Part shown: positions 34,546-44,126 of the stretch, piece by piece
How positions within the stretch are numbered: position 1 is the first letter of the stretch
Layout of the letters: each line of letters starts with the position of its first letter
Assembly: GCA_963706555.1 (NCBI GenBank)
Contig: OY970164.1
Location: 1,922,001 to 1,986,000, forward strand
Direction: 5' to 3'
Source of the DNA: Bog-473 sp963706555
GTDB lineage: Bacteria; Actinomycetota; Acidimicrobiia; Acidimicrobiales; RAAP-2
Length of the DNA: 64,000 bases
Notes under the pieces: generated by a model
Databases searched by the model: none
Told to the model about the DNA's origin: nothing
What the model saw: the letters and a program-made list of their open reading frames with translations, nothing else
Made by a program: the position numbers and the translations under genes

Positions 34546-35092
34546 GGGCTCACCCCGAGACACGCAGCCGCGCGCCAAGCACCGGCGCTCCCGAGAGGCG
34601 CGGCGCTCCCGGTTCCTCCTGATCGGTGGGGCGTTGCTGTCGGCCATCATCCTCGGGGCTTGGTTCCCCGCGAACGCGCTGTATCACCAGCACGCGAGCC
34701 TGACCAGTGCGAACGCACAACTGAACGAGATCCATGCGCAGGACAACGCGTTGGCCAAGGAGCGCAAGAACCTCAGCAAATCGGCGGAGATCGCCCGTAT
34801 CGCCCGCGAGAAGGACCAGTTGGTCACCCCGGGTCAGCAGGCACTCCAGGTGCTCCCTCCCACCGGCTCGGCCAAAGCCGACGCTCCCTACGCCGGTGAT
34901 CCGGCGCGCACCGCACCGGTCGCGCCCTCATCGGCCTCTGCACTCCCTCCGGGGTCTGCGACGACGACGACGCAACACACAGCCACGACGACACCTGCGG
35001 CCTCGTCCGGTGGCAGCGCGAAGGCGCAGCACTCCACTGGTTCGAGCGGGATGCTGGGTCGCATGGTCTCCTCGCTCGAATTCTGGCGTTGA
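34532..35092 (+). CDS. DivIC/FtsB-like septum formation protein
   Basis: 186 residues. Basic cytoplasmic N-terminus (KHRRSREARRSRF), one membrane helix near 30-50 (LLIGGALLSAIILGAWF), coiled coil near 55-90 (LTSANAQLNEIHAQDNALAK) ending with the DivIC-type segment IARIAREKDQLVTPGQ, then a Thr/Ala/Ser-rich extracellular tail. The family bridges the FtsL/FtsQ divisome complex. GTG 34532 overlaps eno by 14 nt; GTG 34523 is possible. Position after eno is the actinobacterial norm. Confidence 0.85.
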   Translation: MSPGKGSPRDTQPRAKHRRSREARRSRFLLIGGALLSAIILGAWFPANALYHQHASLTSANAQLNEIHAQDNALAKERKNLSKSAEIARIAREKDQLVTPGQQALQVLPPTGSAKADAPYAGDPARTAPVAPSSASALPPGSATTTTQHTATTTPAASSGGSAKAQHSTGSSGMLGRMVSSLEFWR

Positions 35093-35583
35093 CCGCGAAC
35101 GGCGAAGCGCGTTCCGTTCCCTTCGCAACCGATCTCGCGACGGTCACGGGTCTGCTGGGCCGGGTGCCCAGCGGGGAGTTCGTCGTCGTGGTGCGGCGCA
35201 AGGCAGGCCAGCCCGTGGTTATCGCCAACGCACCGCACCTGCGAGACGGAGCGCCGATGCCCACCCGGTACTGGCTGGTCGATCCGGACATCAGAGCCCG
35301 GGTCAGTCGCCTGGAGTCGAACGGCGGCGTCCGGCAGGCCGAACACGACGTCGACCCTGACCTGTTGCGTGCGGCGCACACGCGCTACGCCGAAGCACGA
35401 GATGCACTGATCCCGATCGACTGGCAGGGACCGCGCCCGCAGGGTGGCGTGGGCGGGACGCGTCACGGTGTCAAATGCCTGCATGCGCACGTGGCCTGGT
35501 GGCTGGCAGGGGGTGACGACCCGGTGGGCCGCTGGGTGAGCGAACAGGTGGAGATCCCCGTCGGGGACCTCGTCGCGTCATGA
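35089..35583 (+). CDS. DUF501 family protein
   Basis: 164 residues with DUF501 features: VVVRRKAGQPVVIANAPHL, PTRYWLVDPDIRARVSRLES, and the closing GVKCLHAHVAWWLAGGDDPVG with a conserved Cys/His pair. Function unknown; the gene is nearly always between divIC and ppx in actinobacteria, as here. TTG start overlaps the divIC stop; the stop overlaps the ppx ATG. Confidence 0.88.
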   Translation: MTANGEARSVPFATDLATVTGLLGRVPSGEFVVVVRRKAGQPVVIANAPHLRDGAPMPTRYWLVDPDIRARVSRLESNGGVRQAEHDVDPDLLRAAHTRYAEARDALIPIDWQGPRPQGGVGGTRHGVKCLHAHVAWWLAGGDDPVGRWVSEQVEIPVGDLVAS

Positions 35584-36512
35584 CGGCATCGCCGCTGTCG
35601 CCGGCCGTCGCGGCGATCGACTGTGGAACGAATTCGACTCGCCTGCTGGTGGCCGACGGCGCCGGGCGCGAACTCGTGCGGCTCATGCGCATCACCAGGC
35701 TGGGGCAGGGCGTCGACCGGGAGAACGCGCTCGCCCCCGACGCAATCGCCCGGACGGTGGCCGTGCTCGCGGAGTACCGCCGGTCCATGGACCGCTTCGG
35801 GGTGGAGCGCACCCGCATGGTGGCGACGTCGGCCGTCCGGGACGCGGAGAACGGCGCGGTGTTCACCGAGGCCGCGATGGCGGCAATCGGCGTCGAGCCC
35901 GAAGTCCTCAGCGGCACGGAGGAAGGCGTCCTGGCCTTTCGCGGGGCCAGCGCAGACCTCGATCCCTTCGAGGGCGACACCCTCGTCGTGGACATCGGCG
36001 GTGGCTCGACCGAGATCACCCTGGGCCGGGCGGGCTCCGTGTCCTCGGTCTCCCTGCAGCTCGGCTGCGTGCGATTGACCGAGCGTTTCCTCGCAGGCGA
36101 TCCCCCGACTGGCGCGGAGGTGGCAGCGACGCGGTCGGCGATAGCCGATGCACTGCGCGGTGGGGAGGAGAAATTGCCGGCGCTGGAGGACCTTGCTCCG
36201 GCCCGGCGCATGATCGGCCTGGCCGGGACGGTGTCGACCCTGGCCTCCCTCAAACTGGGAATCGCCGACTACGACGCCGAGAAGCTGCACCATGTGACGA
36301 TCACGCTCGAGGAAATCGAGGGGATGTGTGCAGAGCTCTCCTCGCTCTCGAATCGTGACCGGAGCGGACTGGTCGGTATGGTCCCCGGGCGTGAAGACGT
36401 ACTCCTCGGGGGGGCGCTGGTTCTGGCCGAGGTGGCCGCCCGCTATCACTGTGACCAGGTAATCTCCTCGGAAAAGGACATCCTGGACGGTATCGTCCTC
36501 AGCATGCTCTGA
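35580..36512 (+). CDS. ppx: exopolyphosphatase / pppGpp phosphohydrolase family
   Basis: 310 residues of the ASKHA fold. AAIDCGTNSTRLLVAD at 11-26, ATSAVRDAENG near 82, the phosphate-binding DIGGGSTEITLG near 138 and LAGTVSTLASL near 214. This is the short actinobacterial Ppx form (about 310 residues) without the C-terminal HD-like domain. It degrades polyphosphate or (p)ppGpp. ATG overlaps the DUF501 stop. Confidence 0.92.
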   Translation: MTASPLSPAVAAIDCGTNSTRLLVADGAGRELVRLMRITRLGQGVDRENALAPDAIARTVAVLAEYRRSMDRFGVERTRMVATSAVRDAENGAVFTEAAMAAIGVEPEVLSGTEEGVLAFRGASADLDPFEGDTLVVDIGGGSTEITLGRAGSVSSVSLQLGCVRLTERFLAGDPPTGAEVAATRSAIADALRGGEEKLPALEDLAPARRMIGLAGTVSTLASLKLGIADYDAEKLHHVTITLEEIEGMCAELSSLSNRDRSGLVGMVPGREDVLLGGALVLAEVAARYHCDQVISSEKDILDGIVLSML

Positions 36513-36549
36513 GCCCCCTCCATGCCGCTGTGCTCATAATGCACGTGCG

Positions 36550-38628
36550 ATGCCGACAAATGATCCGACCGGCACGGGTGACGTCCCCGAGCCTCCAGCC
36601 GACGATCACGAGACCCTCCGGCGCCTCCGGCTGGCTGAGGCGACGATCGAGTCGTTGCTCCATGCGTTCCGCCACCAGGAGATCCTGGTCAACGATCTCA
36701 CTGCGGCGTCGGAAGCCTGGGTGCAGGCACGACAGGACTTGGCGAGAACCGAGCAGGAGCTCGAGGCGGCGCGGCGCGCTGCGGGATGGCTCGGCAGTCC
36801 GCGTGCCGCAAAACAGTGGCTGCGCCAACTGTTGTCGGGGAAACAGCCTGCACCGGCAAGCCATCGGGTCGACCCGGTGGCGCCGATTCAGCCGGACGCG
36901 GAATCGGTCTGGGACGATCCGCACTACGCGCGATGGATAGAGCGCTACGACACGATCGACGAATCACGTCGGCAGTCGTTGCTGGCACGGCTGGCGCAGG
37001 TCGAGGCGCAGCCTCTGATCTCTGTGATCCTCCCGGTCTACAACCCACCGGAGGCCTTCCTGCGCCAGGCGATCGACTCGGTCCGGGCGCAGCTCTACAC
37101 GAATTGGGAGCTCTGTATCGCCGACGACTGCTCGACACTGCCGCATGTGGCGAAAGTGCTCGACGAGTACGTCGCGCTCGATGACCGGATCCACGTGCAG
37201 CGCAGAGCGACCAACGGGCACATCTCGGAATGCTCGAACTCCGCGGTCGCGCAGGCCAGCGGCACATGGCTCTGCCTCATGGATCACGATGATCTGGTGG
37301 CCGAGCACACGCTCGCCATGGCGGTCCTGGCTCTGGCGGAGAATCCCGACGCAGCAATTCTGTACAGCGATGAGGACCACATCGATGCGGCCGGGACGAG
37401 GCGTGCGCCTTACTTCAAGCCTGATTTCGACCCCCTCTTGATCCTGGGCCAGAATTACTTCGCGCACTTGTGCCTGCTGCGCACGGATCTGGTCGAACTG
37501 GTCGGCCGCTTTCGGCTTGGCTACGAAGGCAGCCAGGACTGGGATCTCGTGCTCAGGGTGCTCGAACACGTCCGGCCCGCACAGGTCGTCCATCTTCCCC
37601 ACATCCTGTACCACTGGAGGGCGCACGCCGGCTCGACAGCGTCGTCCGTCGAGGCCAAGCCGTATGTGGTCGAGACGGCGCGTCTCGTCGTCGCGGAGCA
37701 CCTCACACGCATCGGGGTCGAGGCCGACGTCACCACGGTGTGGGGCACCAACTACAACTGGGTCCAGTGGTCCCTTCCGCAAGTCCCTCCCAAAGTCAGC
37801 GTCATCATCCTGCCCCGCACGGCTGCACGACTCCGCGGGTGCATCGAGAGCATCCGTATCCTGACCCCGTACCCCGAGACCGAGATCATCGTCCTCGACG
37901 ACGGCGTCTTCCGGCCACCCCTGCGACGGCTGTTCTACGAGCGGATGGAGTGGTTGACGGTCATTGAGGATGCGGGGGACCTCAGCGACTCGGCGCAACG
38001 AAATGTTGCGGCCGCGGCGGCCAGCGGGGAGGTGCTGTGCTTCGTGGCCGACGACATCGAAGGGCTGGGTGCTTCGTGGCTGCACGAGATCGTCGGCACC
38101 CTCGGCTACCCGGGGATCGGCTGCGTCGGGGTCAAGCTCCTCTACCCGGACCTGCGGCTGCAGCATGCGGGATTCGTCATCGGCATGGCGGGAACCGTCG
38201 GCCACCCACACCGCCTCGCGGCAGACCGGCTGGCCCTCGGCTATTCGGGTCAGCTGCGCCTGGCGCATTGCCCGTCTGCCGTCAGCTGGGGCTGCCTCGC
38301 CGTCCGGCGGGAGGCGTTCGACCAGGTCGGGGGCTTCTCGGAGGATCACTTCACAGGGGTCTTCGGCGACGTCGATCTCTGCCTCCGCCTGTCCGAGGCC
38401 GGGTGGCGGACCGGTTGGACCCCCCACGCCGAATTGATCCGGCACGTCGGTGACGACGAAGGCCGACCGCTCGAGGGTGCCGATGCCGTGCGCTTCGATC
38501 GTGACATTCGTTACCTCCACCAACGCTGGGGTGCATGGGTCGAGAACGACCCGGCCTACAACCCCAACCTCTCGTTGGCGCAGGAGGCCCTCGCGTTGGC
38601 CTGGCCCCCCAGGGCGTCGCTTGATTGA
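36550..38628 (+). CDS. tandem GT2 glycosyltransferase
   Basis: 692 residues. An N-terminal coiled coil (about 15-85) precedes a complete GT-A domain: ISVILPVYNPPEAFLRQAID near 157, ADDCST, WLCLMDHDD near 244 and YSDEDHID near 275. A second GT-A-like module (about 420-650) has VSVIILPRTAARLRGCIE, a shortened core and GDVDLCLRLSEAGWRTGW, like O-antigen/rhamnan synthases. No membrane helices. CATAAT lies 9 nt before the ATG. It opens a surface-polysaccharide gene group. Confidence 0.85.
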   Translation: MPTNDPTGTGDVPEPPADDHETLRRLRLAEATIESLLHAFRHQEILVNDLTAASEAWVQARQDLARTEQELEAARRAAGWLGSPRAAKQWLRQLLSGKQPAPASHRVDPVAPIQPDAESVWDDPHYARWIERYDTIDESRRQSLLARLAQVEAQPLISVILPVYNPPEAFLRQAIDSVRAQLYTNWELCIADDCSTLPHVAKVLDEYVALDDRIHVQRRATNGHISECSNSAVAQASGTWLCLMDHDDLVAEHTLAMAVLALAENPDAAILYSDEDHIDAAGTRRAPYFKPDFDPLLILGQNYFAHLCLLRTDLVELVGRFRLGYEGSQDWDLVLRVLEHVRPAQVVHLPHILYHWRAHAGSTASSVEAKPYVVETARLVVAEHLTRIGVEADVTTVWGTNYNWVQWSLPQVPPKVSVIILPRTAARLRGCIESIRILTPYPETEIIVLDDGVFRPPLRRLFYERMEWLTVIEDAGDLSDSAQRNVAAAAASGEVLCFVADDIEGLGASWLHEIVGTLGYPGIGCVGVKLLYPDLRLQHAGFVIGMAGTVGHPHRLAADRLALGYSGQLRLAHCPSAVSWGCLAVRREAFDQVGGFSEDHFTGVFGDVDLCLRLSEAGWRTGWTPHAELIRHVGDDEGRPLEGADAVRFDRDIRYLHQRWGAWVENDPAYNPNLSLAQEALALAWPPRASLD

Positions 38629-38700
38629 GCCGCGTGTGACCAGAGCACAGGACTGGCCCGGCATCCGGGCACAGATCTGCGCGGCGCGGGCTTGGTGGCG

Positions 38701-39696
38701 ATGACGGAGGAGCCGTTCAGCTTGGCGGCACTCGTGCTCTGCCGGACCGCCGAGACACAGCGTGTCGCCGAGACACTCGGTTCACTTGCTGCGCAGACGT
38801 ACTCCGACTTCGAAATCCACGTCATCGTGGCCGAGGGTGAATCATCGCAGATGGGCGAGATGACGGAACTGGGGGCGTTCGACGAAGCATTCGCGCGCCG
38901 GGTCAACGTCGTCGATCGCACCCAGATCGGGTCGCAGACCCCGTTCGGAGCGGGTGTGGCGCGGTCACGGGCCTCCTATGTGGCCGCCCTCTCTCCCGGT
39001 GACGTGGTGGTGGCACATTGGGCGGAGACCTTCGCCCGCCACGGTCGGCGCGCCGGTGGGCGGGCCTTGTCGTCCCGGGTGGCTACCCGGCAGGCCGAAG
39101 AATCGGACCGGGGGAGTGGACCGGATGCGACAACTGTGCGGGGGCCCGGCGACTCGGCCTCCATGGGATTCGACCTCATGGAGCACATGGCCTCACCGCC
39201 CCTGGACCTCGGAGGGCTGGCACTGCCCCGTCTGACCGCGCAGCGGGTCGTCGTCCAGCCGATGCCCCTCGTGGCAGAAGGGTGGGCGCTGCGCCTGGCG
39301 GCGGGCCTCAGTTGCGGCATCGTCGAGATCGGGGAGGTGACGCAGCTCAGGCGCGTGGCGCCCGCCACTGCATGCCATGCCTTCGACGAAGCACAGTGGG
39401 CCGACGACCGCAGAGCGGCGCTGCAGGCACTCGGCCGCTGCGGCCTGGCCATTGGACCCGATTTCTTCCCCACCCTGGAGGCTTCTGTCGCCACGCGTGC
39501 CCAGCTCGACGAGGAAGTGGGTCTCCTCCGCGTGCAGCTGCGGCGAACCGAGGAGCGTGCCGCGGCGCACGCCGAGGCCGAACGCCGGGCGCGCGAGCAC
39601 GTTGCACAGGTCCTCTCCTCGCCCAGTTGGCGCGCCGCAGCGCCACTGCGGGCTCTGGGCGAGGCCGCCCGACGACGAGGCAGGTTCACGAAGTAA
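38701..39696 (+). CDS. degenerate GT2-like glycosyltransferase
   Basis: 331 residues. The N-terminus resembles GT-A (LVLCRTAETQRVAETLGSL, YSDFEIHVIVAEG) but the DxD region is not obvious; the nearest is SPGDVVVAHWAE. A C-terminal coiled coil (about 255-300) ends in a basic tail. It may be an accessory or inactive transferase. TTG 38692 and GTG 38695 are alternative starts. It follows the tandem GT2 gene on the same strand. Confidence 0.6.
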   Translation: MTEEPFSLAALVLCRTAETQRVAETLGSLAAQTYSDFEIHVIVAEGESSQMGEMTELGAFDEAFARRVNVVDRTQIGSQTPFGAGVARSRASYVAALSPGDVVVAHWAETFARHGRRAGGRALSSRVATRQAEESDRGSGPDATTVRGPGDSASMGFDLMEHMASPPLDLGGLALPRLTAQRVVVQPMPLVAEGWALRLAAGLSCGIVEIGEVTQLRRVAPATACHAFDEAQWADDRRAALQALGRCGLAIGPDFFPTLEASVATRAQLDEEVGLLRVQLRRTEERAAAHAEAERRAREHVAQVLSSPSWRAAAPLRALGEAARRRGRFTK

Positions 39697-39788
39697 CTGT
39701 CACTCGCCTCGCCGGCGTGTTCCCGAAGGTCCCGGGATGAACCGGGCAGTCCGGGCGCGCGCCTCCTCGAGGCGTTTGGTTCCCCGAC

Positions 39789-40781
39789 TCAGCGCGCGCT
39801 CGTGATCGGGGCCCCGAGGGCGCTCGCCACGCCGTCGACAAAGAAACTCTGGCTGCCATAGTGCGCGTCGGCATAGCTCTGTCCCGTCGCCGACATGCCG
39901 GCGCGTCTCGTCTCGTCGCACAGGTGTGCGACGCCGGCCAGAAGCTCGGGCACCGTGGCGAACGTGAAGCCTCCTCCGGCGTCTGCGTGCGGCTGTGCGG
40001 CACTCTGCTCGGGAACGATGATGGGCGTCCCGAACCGGAGTGACTCGATGCACTCGCGGGCGATGATGGGGCCGGGCGCCAGGTCGATGGTCACACGGGC
40101 ATGTGCCAACAGTCGCCACAGGTCGGTCCGGGTGAAGACCGGGATCACGCCGCGCAGGACGCGTCCGCGCCAGACTGCGGCTGTCGCATCCTCTATGACC
40201 ACGATCTCCATGGTGGGGAACCGTGCGGTCAGCCAGGCCGCCATGGCGGTCGGAGGGTTGACGTCCGGTGCGCCGACCCGGTCCGACAGGACGAGGAGGT
40301 AGCCGGTGAAGCCGAGCCCACTGTGCCGGTGCGTCGCGGCGAGCGGATTGACCGGCACGTGCAGGCCGATGAAGTCCGGCTCGCCCCCCTGCGCAGCGTC
40401 TGCGAATCGCAACGAGGAGATCGGGCCTTGATCGCCGGCCGAAGGTGCAATTGCGTGGACGGCGCATTCGGGAGCGTAGAGGCCGAGGAGGGCCAGCGCC
40501 GCCTGATCGGGCTCGTCGACAATGACGGTGGTCGCCGGCGGGAGGGCGGTCGGCCACGCCGCGTCGCGCGGCGCGGGCCACGACCCGTCGCGACCGACAC
40601 CGGCGCCGAACAGGTCGAACGCACCGTCAGCCTCGGTCGGCCCGGCGGCCGAAGGGACGACGACGGTCACCGGGCTCAGCCGGGATGCGGCCCCGGCCAT
40701 CGCCCGCGTCACGAACGACAGTTCGGAGCCGGAATCCTTCCAGGCCCGACTGAGGAAGAGTGTGGTGGTGTCGGCGGTCAC
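39789..40781 (-). CDS. GT4/GT-B-like putative glycosyltransferase
   Basis: 330 residues. The C-terminal half carries a GT-B-type donor region: FTRTDLWRLLAHARVTIDL, then RECIESLRFGTPIIVPEQSA with a conserved Glu, and a capping helix YGSQSFFVDGVASAL. The N-terminal half is divergent. No signal or membrane segment. GTG 40781 follows the upstream gene stop by 1 nt, so the three minus-strand genes form one operon. Confidence 0.65.
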   Translation of the reverse strand: MTADTTTLFLSRAWKDSGSELSFVTRAMAGAASRLSPVTVVVPSAAGPTEADGAFDLFGAGVGRDGSWPAPRDAAWPTALPPATTVIVDEPDQAALALLGLYAPECAVHAIAPSAGDQGPISSLRFADAAQGGEPDFIGLHVPVNPLAATHRHSGLGFTGYLLVLSDRVGAPDVNPPTAMAAWLTARFPTMEIVVIEDATAAVWRGRVLRGVIPVFTRTDLWRLLAHARVTIDLAPGPIIARECIESLRFGTPIIVPEQSAAQPHADAGGGFTFATVPELLAGVAHLCDETRRAGMSATGQSYADAHYGSQSFFVDGVASALGAPITSAR

Positions 40782-40782
40782 G

Positions 40783-41220
40783 TCAGTCCTGGTGCGACGA
40801 GGAGGGAAGGGCAGTGCCCGCATCGTCGGCGACGAGTGGTCCCGATGCTGCCCGGACGCGCGTGACTTCCTCCCCGAGAATGGTGACGGCGTCATCGAGG
40901 ACGATGCGTTGATGCTCGAGACGATCGGCCAGTTCATCGCAGCGCAACGCGAGTGCGTCGATGGCTCTGATGACGTCGGCGATGATCTCCCGATCGACGC
41001 TCTGCCACCGGTTCAACACCCGGCGCACCACGCGGATGCCCCGTTGACCGGTGGTAGGTTTTTTCGGCGGCACGATCCTGATGAGCCATTCGCGATGCAG
41101 CTTGGCGATATCCGTGCCGTGGCGCAGCGCCTGAAGGCCATCAGCGAGATCGGCCGACCGTCTGAACATTCGTGGCGTCGCGTCATTTGACGGCGCGCCC
41201 GGGGGGAGGTGGTCGCTCAA
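40783..41220 (-). CDS. hypothetical coiled-coil protein of the glycan cluster
   Basis: 145 residues from TTG 41220, overlapping the stop of the upstream GT2 gene (TTGA). The segment GIRVVRRVLNRWQSVDREII followed by a heptad-like stretch (IDALALRCDELADRLEHQRI) resembles helical segments found in methyltransferases and GTs of O-antigen-type clusters. Catalytic motifs are absent. It could be a scaffold or membrane-surface adaptor. Confidence 0.55.
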   Translation of the reverse strand: MSDHLPPGAPSNDATPRMFRRSADLADGLQALRHGTDIAKLHREWLIRIVPPKKPTTGQRGIRVVRRVLNRWQSVDREIIADVIRAIDALALRCDELADRLEHQRIVLDDAVTILGEEVTRVRAASGPLVADDAGTALPSSSHQD

Positions 41221-42950
41221 TTTTTCGTGTAGTCCGCGTACCATTGCCGCCACCATTGTTCTTCGTTGGGACCGCGCAGCGCGCACGAGCGGTCCATTCG
41301 TGTGAGATGCGGATTCAGGTAGGGATCGCCCGACAGGATTGACGCCTTCCAGCGCTCGATGAACTTGATGATGTCCCTGGTGCTCCCGGCGAAGCCGCGG
41401 CTCGGCGACTCGTGGTGGATGAGCTCGGCGTTCGCTTCGTACAGGACCTGCAAACCGCTGCGTTGGGCCCGCAAGCAGTAGTCGATGTCATTGAGGTCCA
41501 CCCCCAGTGCGTCGTCGAACCCACCCAGGGTCTCGAACACGGAGCGCCGTGTGGCCAGGCACGCCCCGGTGACCGAGGCAACTTCCCGCGTCGAGGTGGC
41601 CATGCGGAGATAGCCCGCCTCACCGACGTCGAGACCGGCGAGGACATGATCGGCCGCGCCTCCCATGCCGATGACCACACCACAATGCTGCAGTCGCTGA
41701 TCGGGGTAGAGCAGGCGGGCGCCGACTGCGCCGACTTCTGGACGCATAGCCTGCGCCGCGAGGAGGTCGATCCAACCGACCTGGTTCGCCTCGATGTCGT
41801 TGTTGAGAAAGAGGAACACGTCCCCGGTGGCAAGACTGGCGGCAGCGTTGTTCAGCTCGGACCAATTGAACGGCCGTGCGTCGGGCAGCACTACGACGTC
41901 GTCCCTCTGGGCCAGCCGCTCCATCAACGTCTGTGTCTCGGACTGCACCGATCCGTTGTCGACCAGTACGAAGTCGACGTGGCCGATGCCCCTGGTGGCA
42001 TCAATCGACTCGATACAGGTCCGCAAGAAGCGCGGTTCGTCGCGAAAGGGAATGATGATGGTGGTGCTCGGCGCACCAGAGGAGTGGCGCCGGACCTGAT
42101 ACGTGCCACGGGCGGGACCGGGAATCACCACCGCTGCCTCACCCCTGCGCTCGAGTGCGTCGGTGACGTGCGCGACGTCGTGCCCGGTGTCGCTCGAGGA
42201 ATCCGGAGGGGGGAGCAGGCGGTGGCAGAGGACCTCGGGCAGATGGACGACTGCTTCTGCCACCTCGCACGCCCGCAGCGCGAGATCGTGCTCCAGGTCG
42301 GCGAAGCTCCCGGTCAGCGCCCCCAGGCGCGGCACGATCTCGGAACCGAGAGCGAGTGGCCTTCCCATATAGGAGGAAGAGAGGAGGAATTCGGGGGAGT
42401 ACGCCGGCTTGAGGCGTGGGTCGACATGCGCACCCGACGGGGTGACCGTGTCCTCATCGGCGTAGACGACCGAGGAGGAGGAAAGCGAGCTGGCGAGTTG
42501 CGCCACGGCATCGGGGGCCCAGACGTCCCCGGGGAAGAGCAGGGAGACGTTGGACCCGCCGTTGGCGCCGAGCCCGAGGTGGAGCAGGTGCGCCGGTGCA
42601 GATGCGTCAGGCGCGATCTCGACCCGTACCCGCTGGCTGCTCCGTTGCAGGCCGGACACGCTCAAAAGGGCGGTAAAGGCTGTCTGCCAGGAATTTTCGA
42701 TGACCACCGTGAGTTTCCAGTCGGTGGACGTCTGGAGCTGCAGCGCGTGCAGTGACCGGACCGTCTCGGGCGGGGGCTCCCCGGCGATGGTCATGACGAG
42801 GTGGAGTGCCGCAGCGTCCGGGCGGGCGACGAACTGCAGGGGCCGTCGTTCCTCACGGCGTTGCACCCATTCCTCGTAGGGGGCCGGCTCGTGGTGTACA
42901 TCGGGGGGGAGCGGGGGAAGTACGCGGTGCGCAAAGAGAACCCGGTCCAC
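41217..42950 (-). CDS. GT2 glycosyltransferase with two GT-A-like modules
   Basis: 577 residues. The first module (about 50-190) is reduced (ALHLVMTIAGEPPPETVRSL, VVYADEDTVTP). The second (about 290-540) is complete: TTIIIPFRDEPRFLRTCIES, VLVDNGS, FLFLNNDIEAN, and GVDLNDIDYCLRAQRSGLQ with a rhamnosyltransferase-like ending. GTG 42950 has a TAGATT box 6 nt upstream (leaderless). It heads the minus-strand three-gene operon. Confidence 0.82.
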   Translation of the reverse strand: MDRVLFAHRVLPPLPPDVHHEPAPYEEWVQRREERRPLQFVARPDAAALHLVMTIAGEPPPETVRSLHALQLQTSTDWKLTVVIENSWQTAFTALLSVSGLQRSSQRVRVEIAPDASAPAHLLHLGLGANGGSNVSLLFPGDVWAPDAVAQLASSLSSSSVVYADEDTVTPSGAHVDPRLKPAYSPEFLLSSSYMGRPLALGSEIVPRLGALTGSFADLEHDLALRACEVAEAVVHLPEVLCHRLLPPPDSSSDTGHDVAHVTDALERRGEAAVVIPGPARGTYQVRRHSSGAPSTTIIIPFRDEPRFLRTCIESIDATRGIGHVDFVLVDNGSVQSETQTLMERLAQRDDVVVLPDARPFNWSELNNAAASLATGDVFLFLNNDIEANQVGWIDLLAAQAMRPEVGAVGARLLYPDQRLQHCGVVIGMGGAADHVLAGLDVGEAGYLRMATSTREVASVTGACLATRRSVFETLGGFDDALGVDLNDIDYCLRAQRSGLQVLYEANAELIHHESPSRGFAGSTRDIIKFIERWKASILSGDPYLNPHLTRMDRSCALRGPNEEQWWRQWYADYTKN

Positions 42951-42956
42951 GCAGGC

Positions 42957-42962
42957 AATCTA
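42957..42962 (-). promoter_or_regulatory. -10 box of the minus-strand glycosyltransferase operon
   Basis: TAGATT read on the minus strand, 6 nt before GTG 42950. Confidence 0.45.
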
Positions 42963-43028
42963 GTGCAAGACCCGGTTTGACCCAGGGCGCGTTGGCGCAG
43001 GCGAGCAAGGTTCTGCCACGATGCGCCG

Positions 43029-44126
43029 GTGCCGATTGCCGACCGTCTGTTGATGGGCCCGGGTCCCTCCAATCCGTACCCCGAGGTCGCCCAGGCTCTG
43101 GCCGGACCGGTCCTGGGGCACCTCGACCCTGATTTCTTGGCCATTCTCGACGCGACCAACGAGCGCCTCCGCCACGTCTTCGCCACGGAGAACCCGCTGA
43201 CCTTGCCGGTGAGCGGGACGGGTTCGGCCGGCATGGAAACCTCCTTCGTCAACTTCGTCCGCGCGGGAGACCCCGTCGTGGTGGGGGTCAACGGTGTCTT
43301 CGGCGAGCGCATGTGCGAGGTGGCGGACCGGCTGGGGGCCCAGGTGATCCGGGTGGATGCCCCCTGGGGCACGCCGATCTCGCCCGACGACCTTCTGGCC
43401 GCCCATCCCGATCCTTCCATCATCGCCGTGGTGCACGCCGAGACCTCCACCGGAGTGCGCAACGACATCGCTGCGTTGGGTGCGCAGAAGGGGAACGCCC
43501 TTCTTCTGGTCGACATGGTGACGTCACTGGGGGGCATCGAGGTCCTGGTCGACGGGTGGAGCGTCGACATCGCGTACAGCGGGACGCAGAAGTGCCTCGG
43601 CGTCCCGCCCGGCCTCTCGCCCCTGACCGTGTCGGAGCGGGCCCGGGAACGGATGGTCGAGCGCCCTTCGAGTTGGTACCTGGACCTCAACCTGCTCTCG
43701 CGCTACGTCCAGAACGGTGAAGGCGGGAGGGTCTACCACCACACCGCACCGGTGACCATGATCGCTGCGCTCCACGCCGGCTTGGGCGCGATCCTCGAGG
43801 AGGGCCTCGACGCCGCCCGGGTCCGCCATGCCGAATGCGGGCAGCTGCTGCAGGACGGTCTCGAGACGCTCGGGCTGAAGCTGTTCGCGCAAGCCGATCA
43901 TCGATTGCCGCAACTCACGACGGTCGAAGTTCCGTCCCGCCTGCCCGACGGCATGTACGAGGCGGAGTGCCGGCGCATCCTGTTGGGCCGCTACGGCATC
44001 GAGATCGGTGCCGGGGCGGGGCAGTTGGCCGGCAAGGTGTGGCGGATCGGTTGCATGGGGCATACGGCGCGGCGTCGGAACGTCCTGGCCTTGCTCGGTG
44101 CTTTGGAGGAGGTGCTCGACGGATGA
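43029..44126 (+). CDS. class V pyridoxal-phosphate aminotransferase (alanine-glyoxylate/serine type)
   Basis: 365 residues. LLMGPGPSNPYPEV at 7-20, SGTGSAGMETSFVN near 60, the Asp-containing LVDMVTSLGG near 160 and the PLP lysine in SGTQKCLGVPPGLSPL near 187. The family transfers amino groups between Ala or Ser and glyoxylate, or acts in phosphonate or serine metabolism; the exact substrate is not resolved. GTG start. The GNAT gene overlaps the stop. Confidence 0.88.
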   Translation: MPIADRLLMGPGPSNPYPEVAQALAGPVLGHLDPDFLAILDATNERLRHVFATENPLTLPVSGTGSAGMETSFVNFVRAGDPVVVGVNGVFGERMCEVADRLGAQVIRVDAPWGTPISPDDLLAAHPDPSIIAVVHAETSTGVRNDIAALGAQKGNALLLVDMVTSLGGIEVLVDGWSVDIAYSGTQKCLGVPPGLSPLTVSERARERMVERPSSWYLDLNLLSRYVQNGEGGRVYHHTAPVTMIAALHAGLGAILEEGLDAARVRHAECGQLLQDGLETLGLKLFAQADHRLPQLTTVEVPSRLPDGMYEAECRRILLGRYGIEIGAGAGQLAGKVWRIGCMGHTARRRNVLALLGALEEVLDG

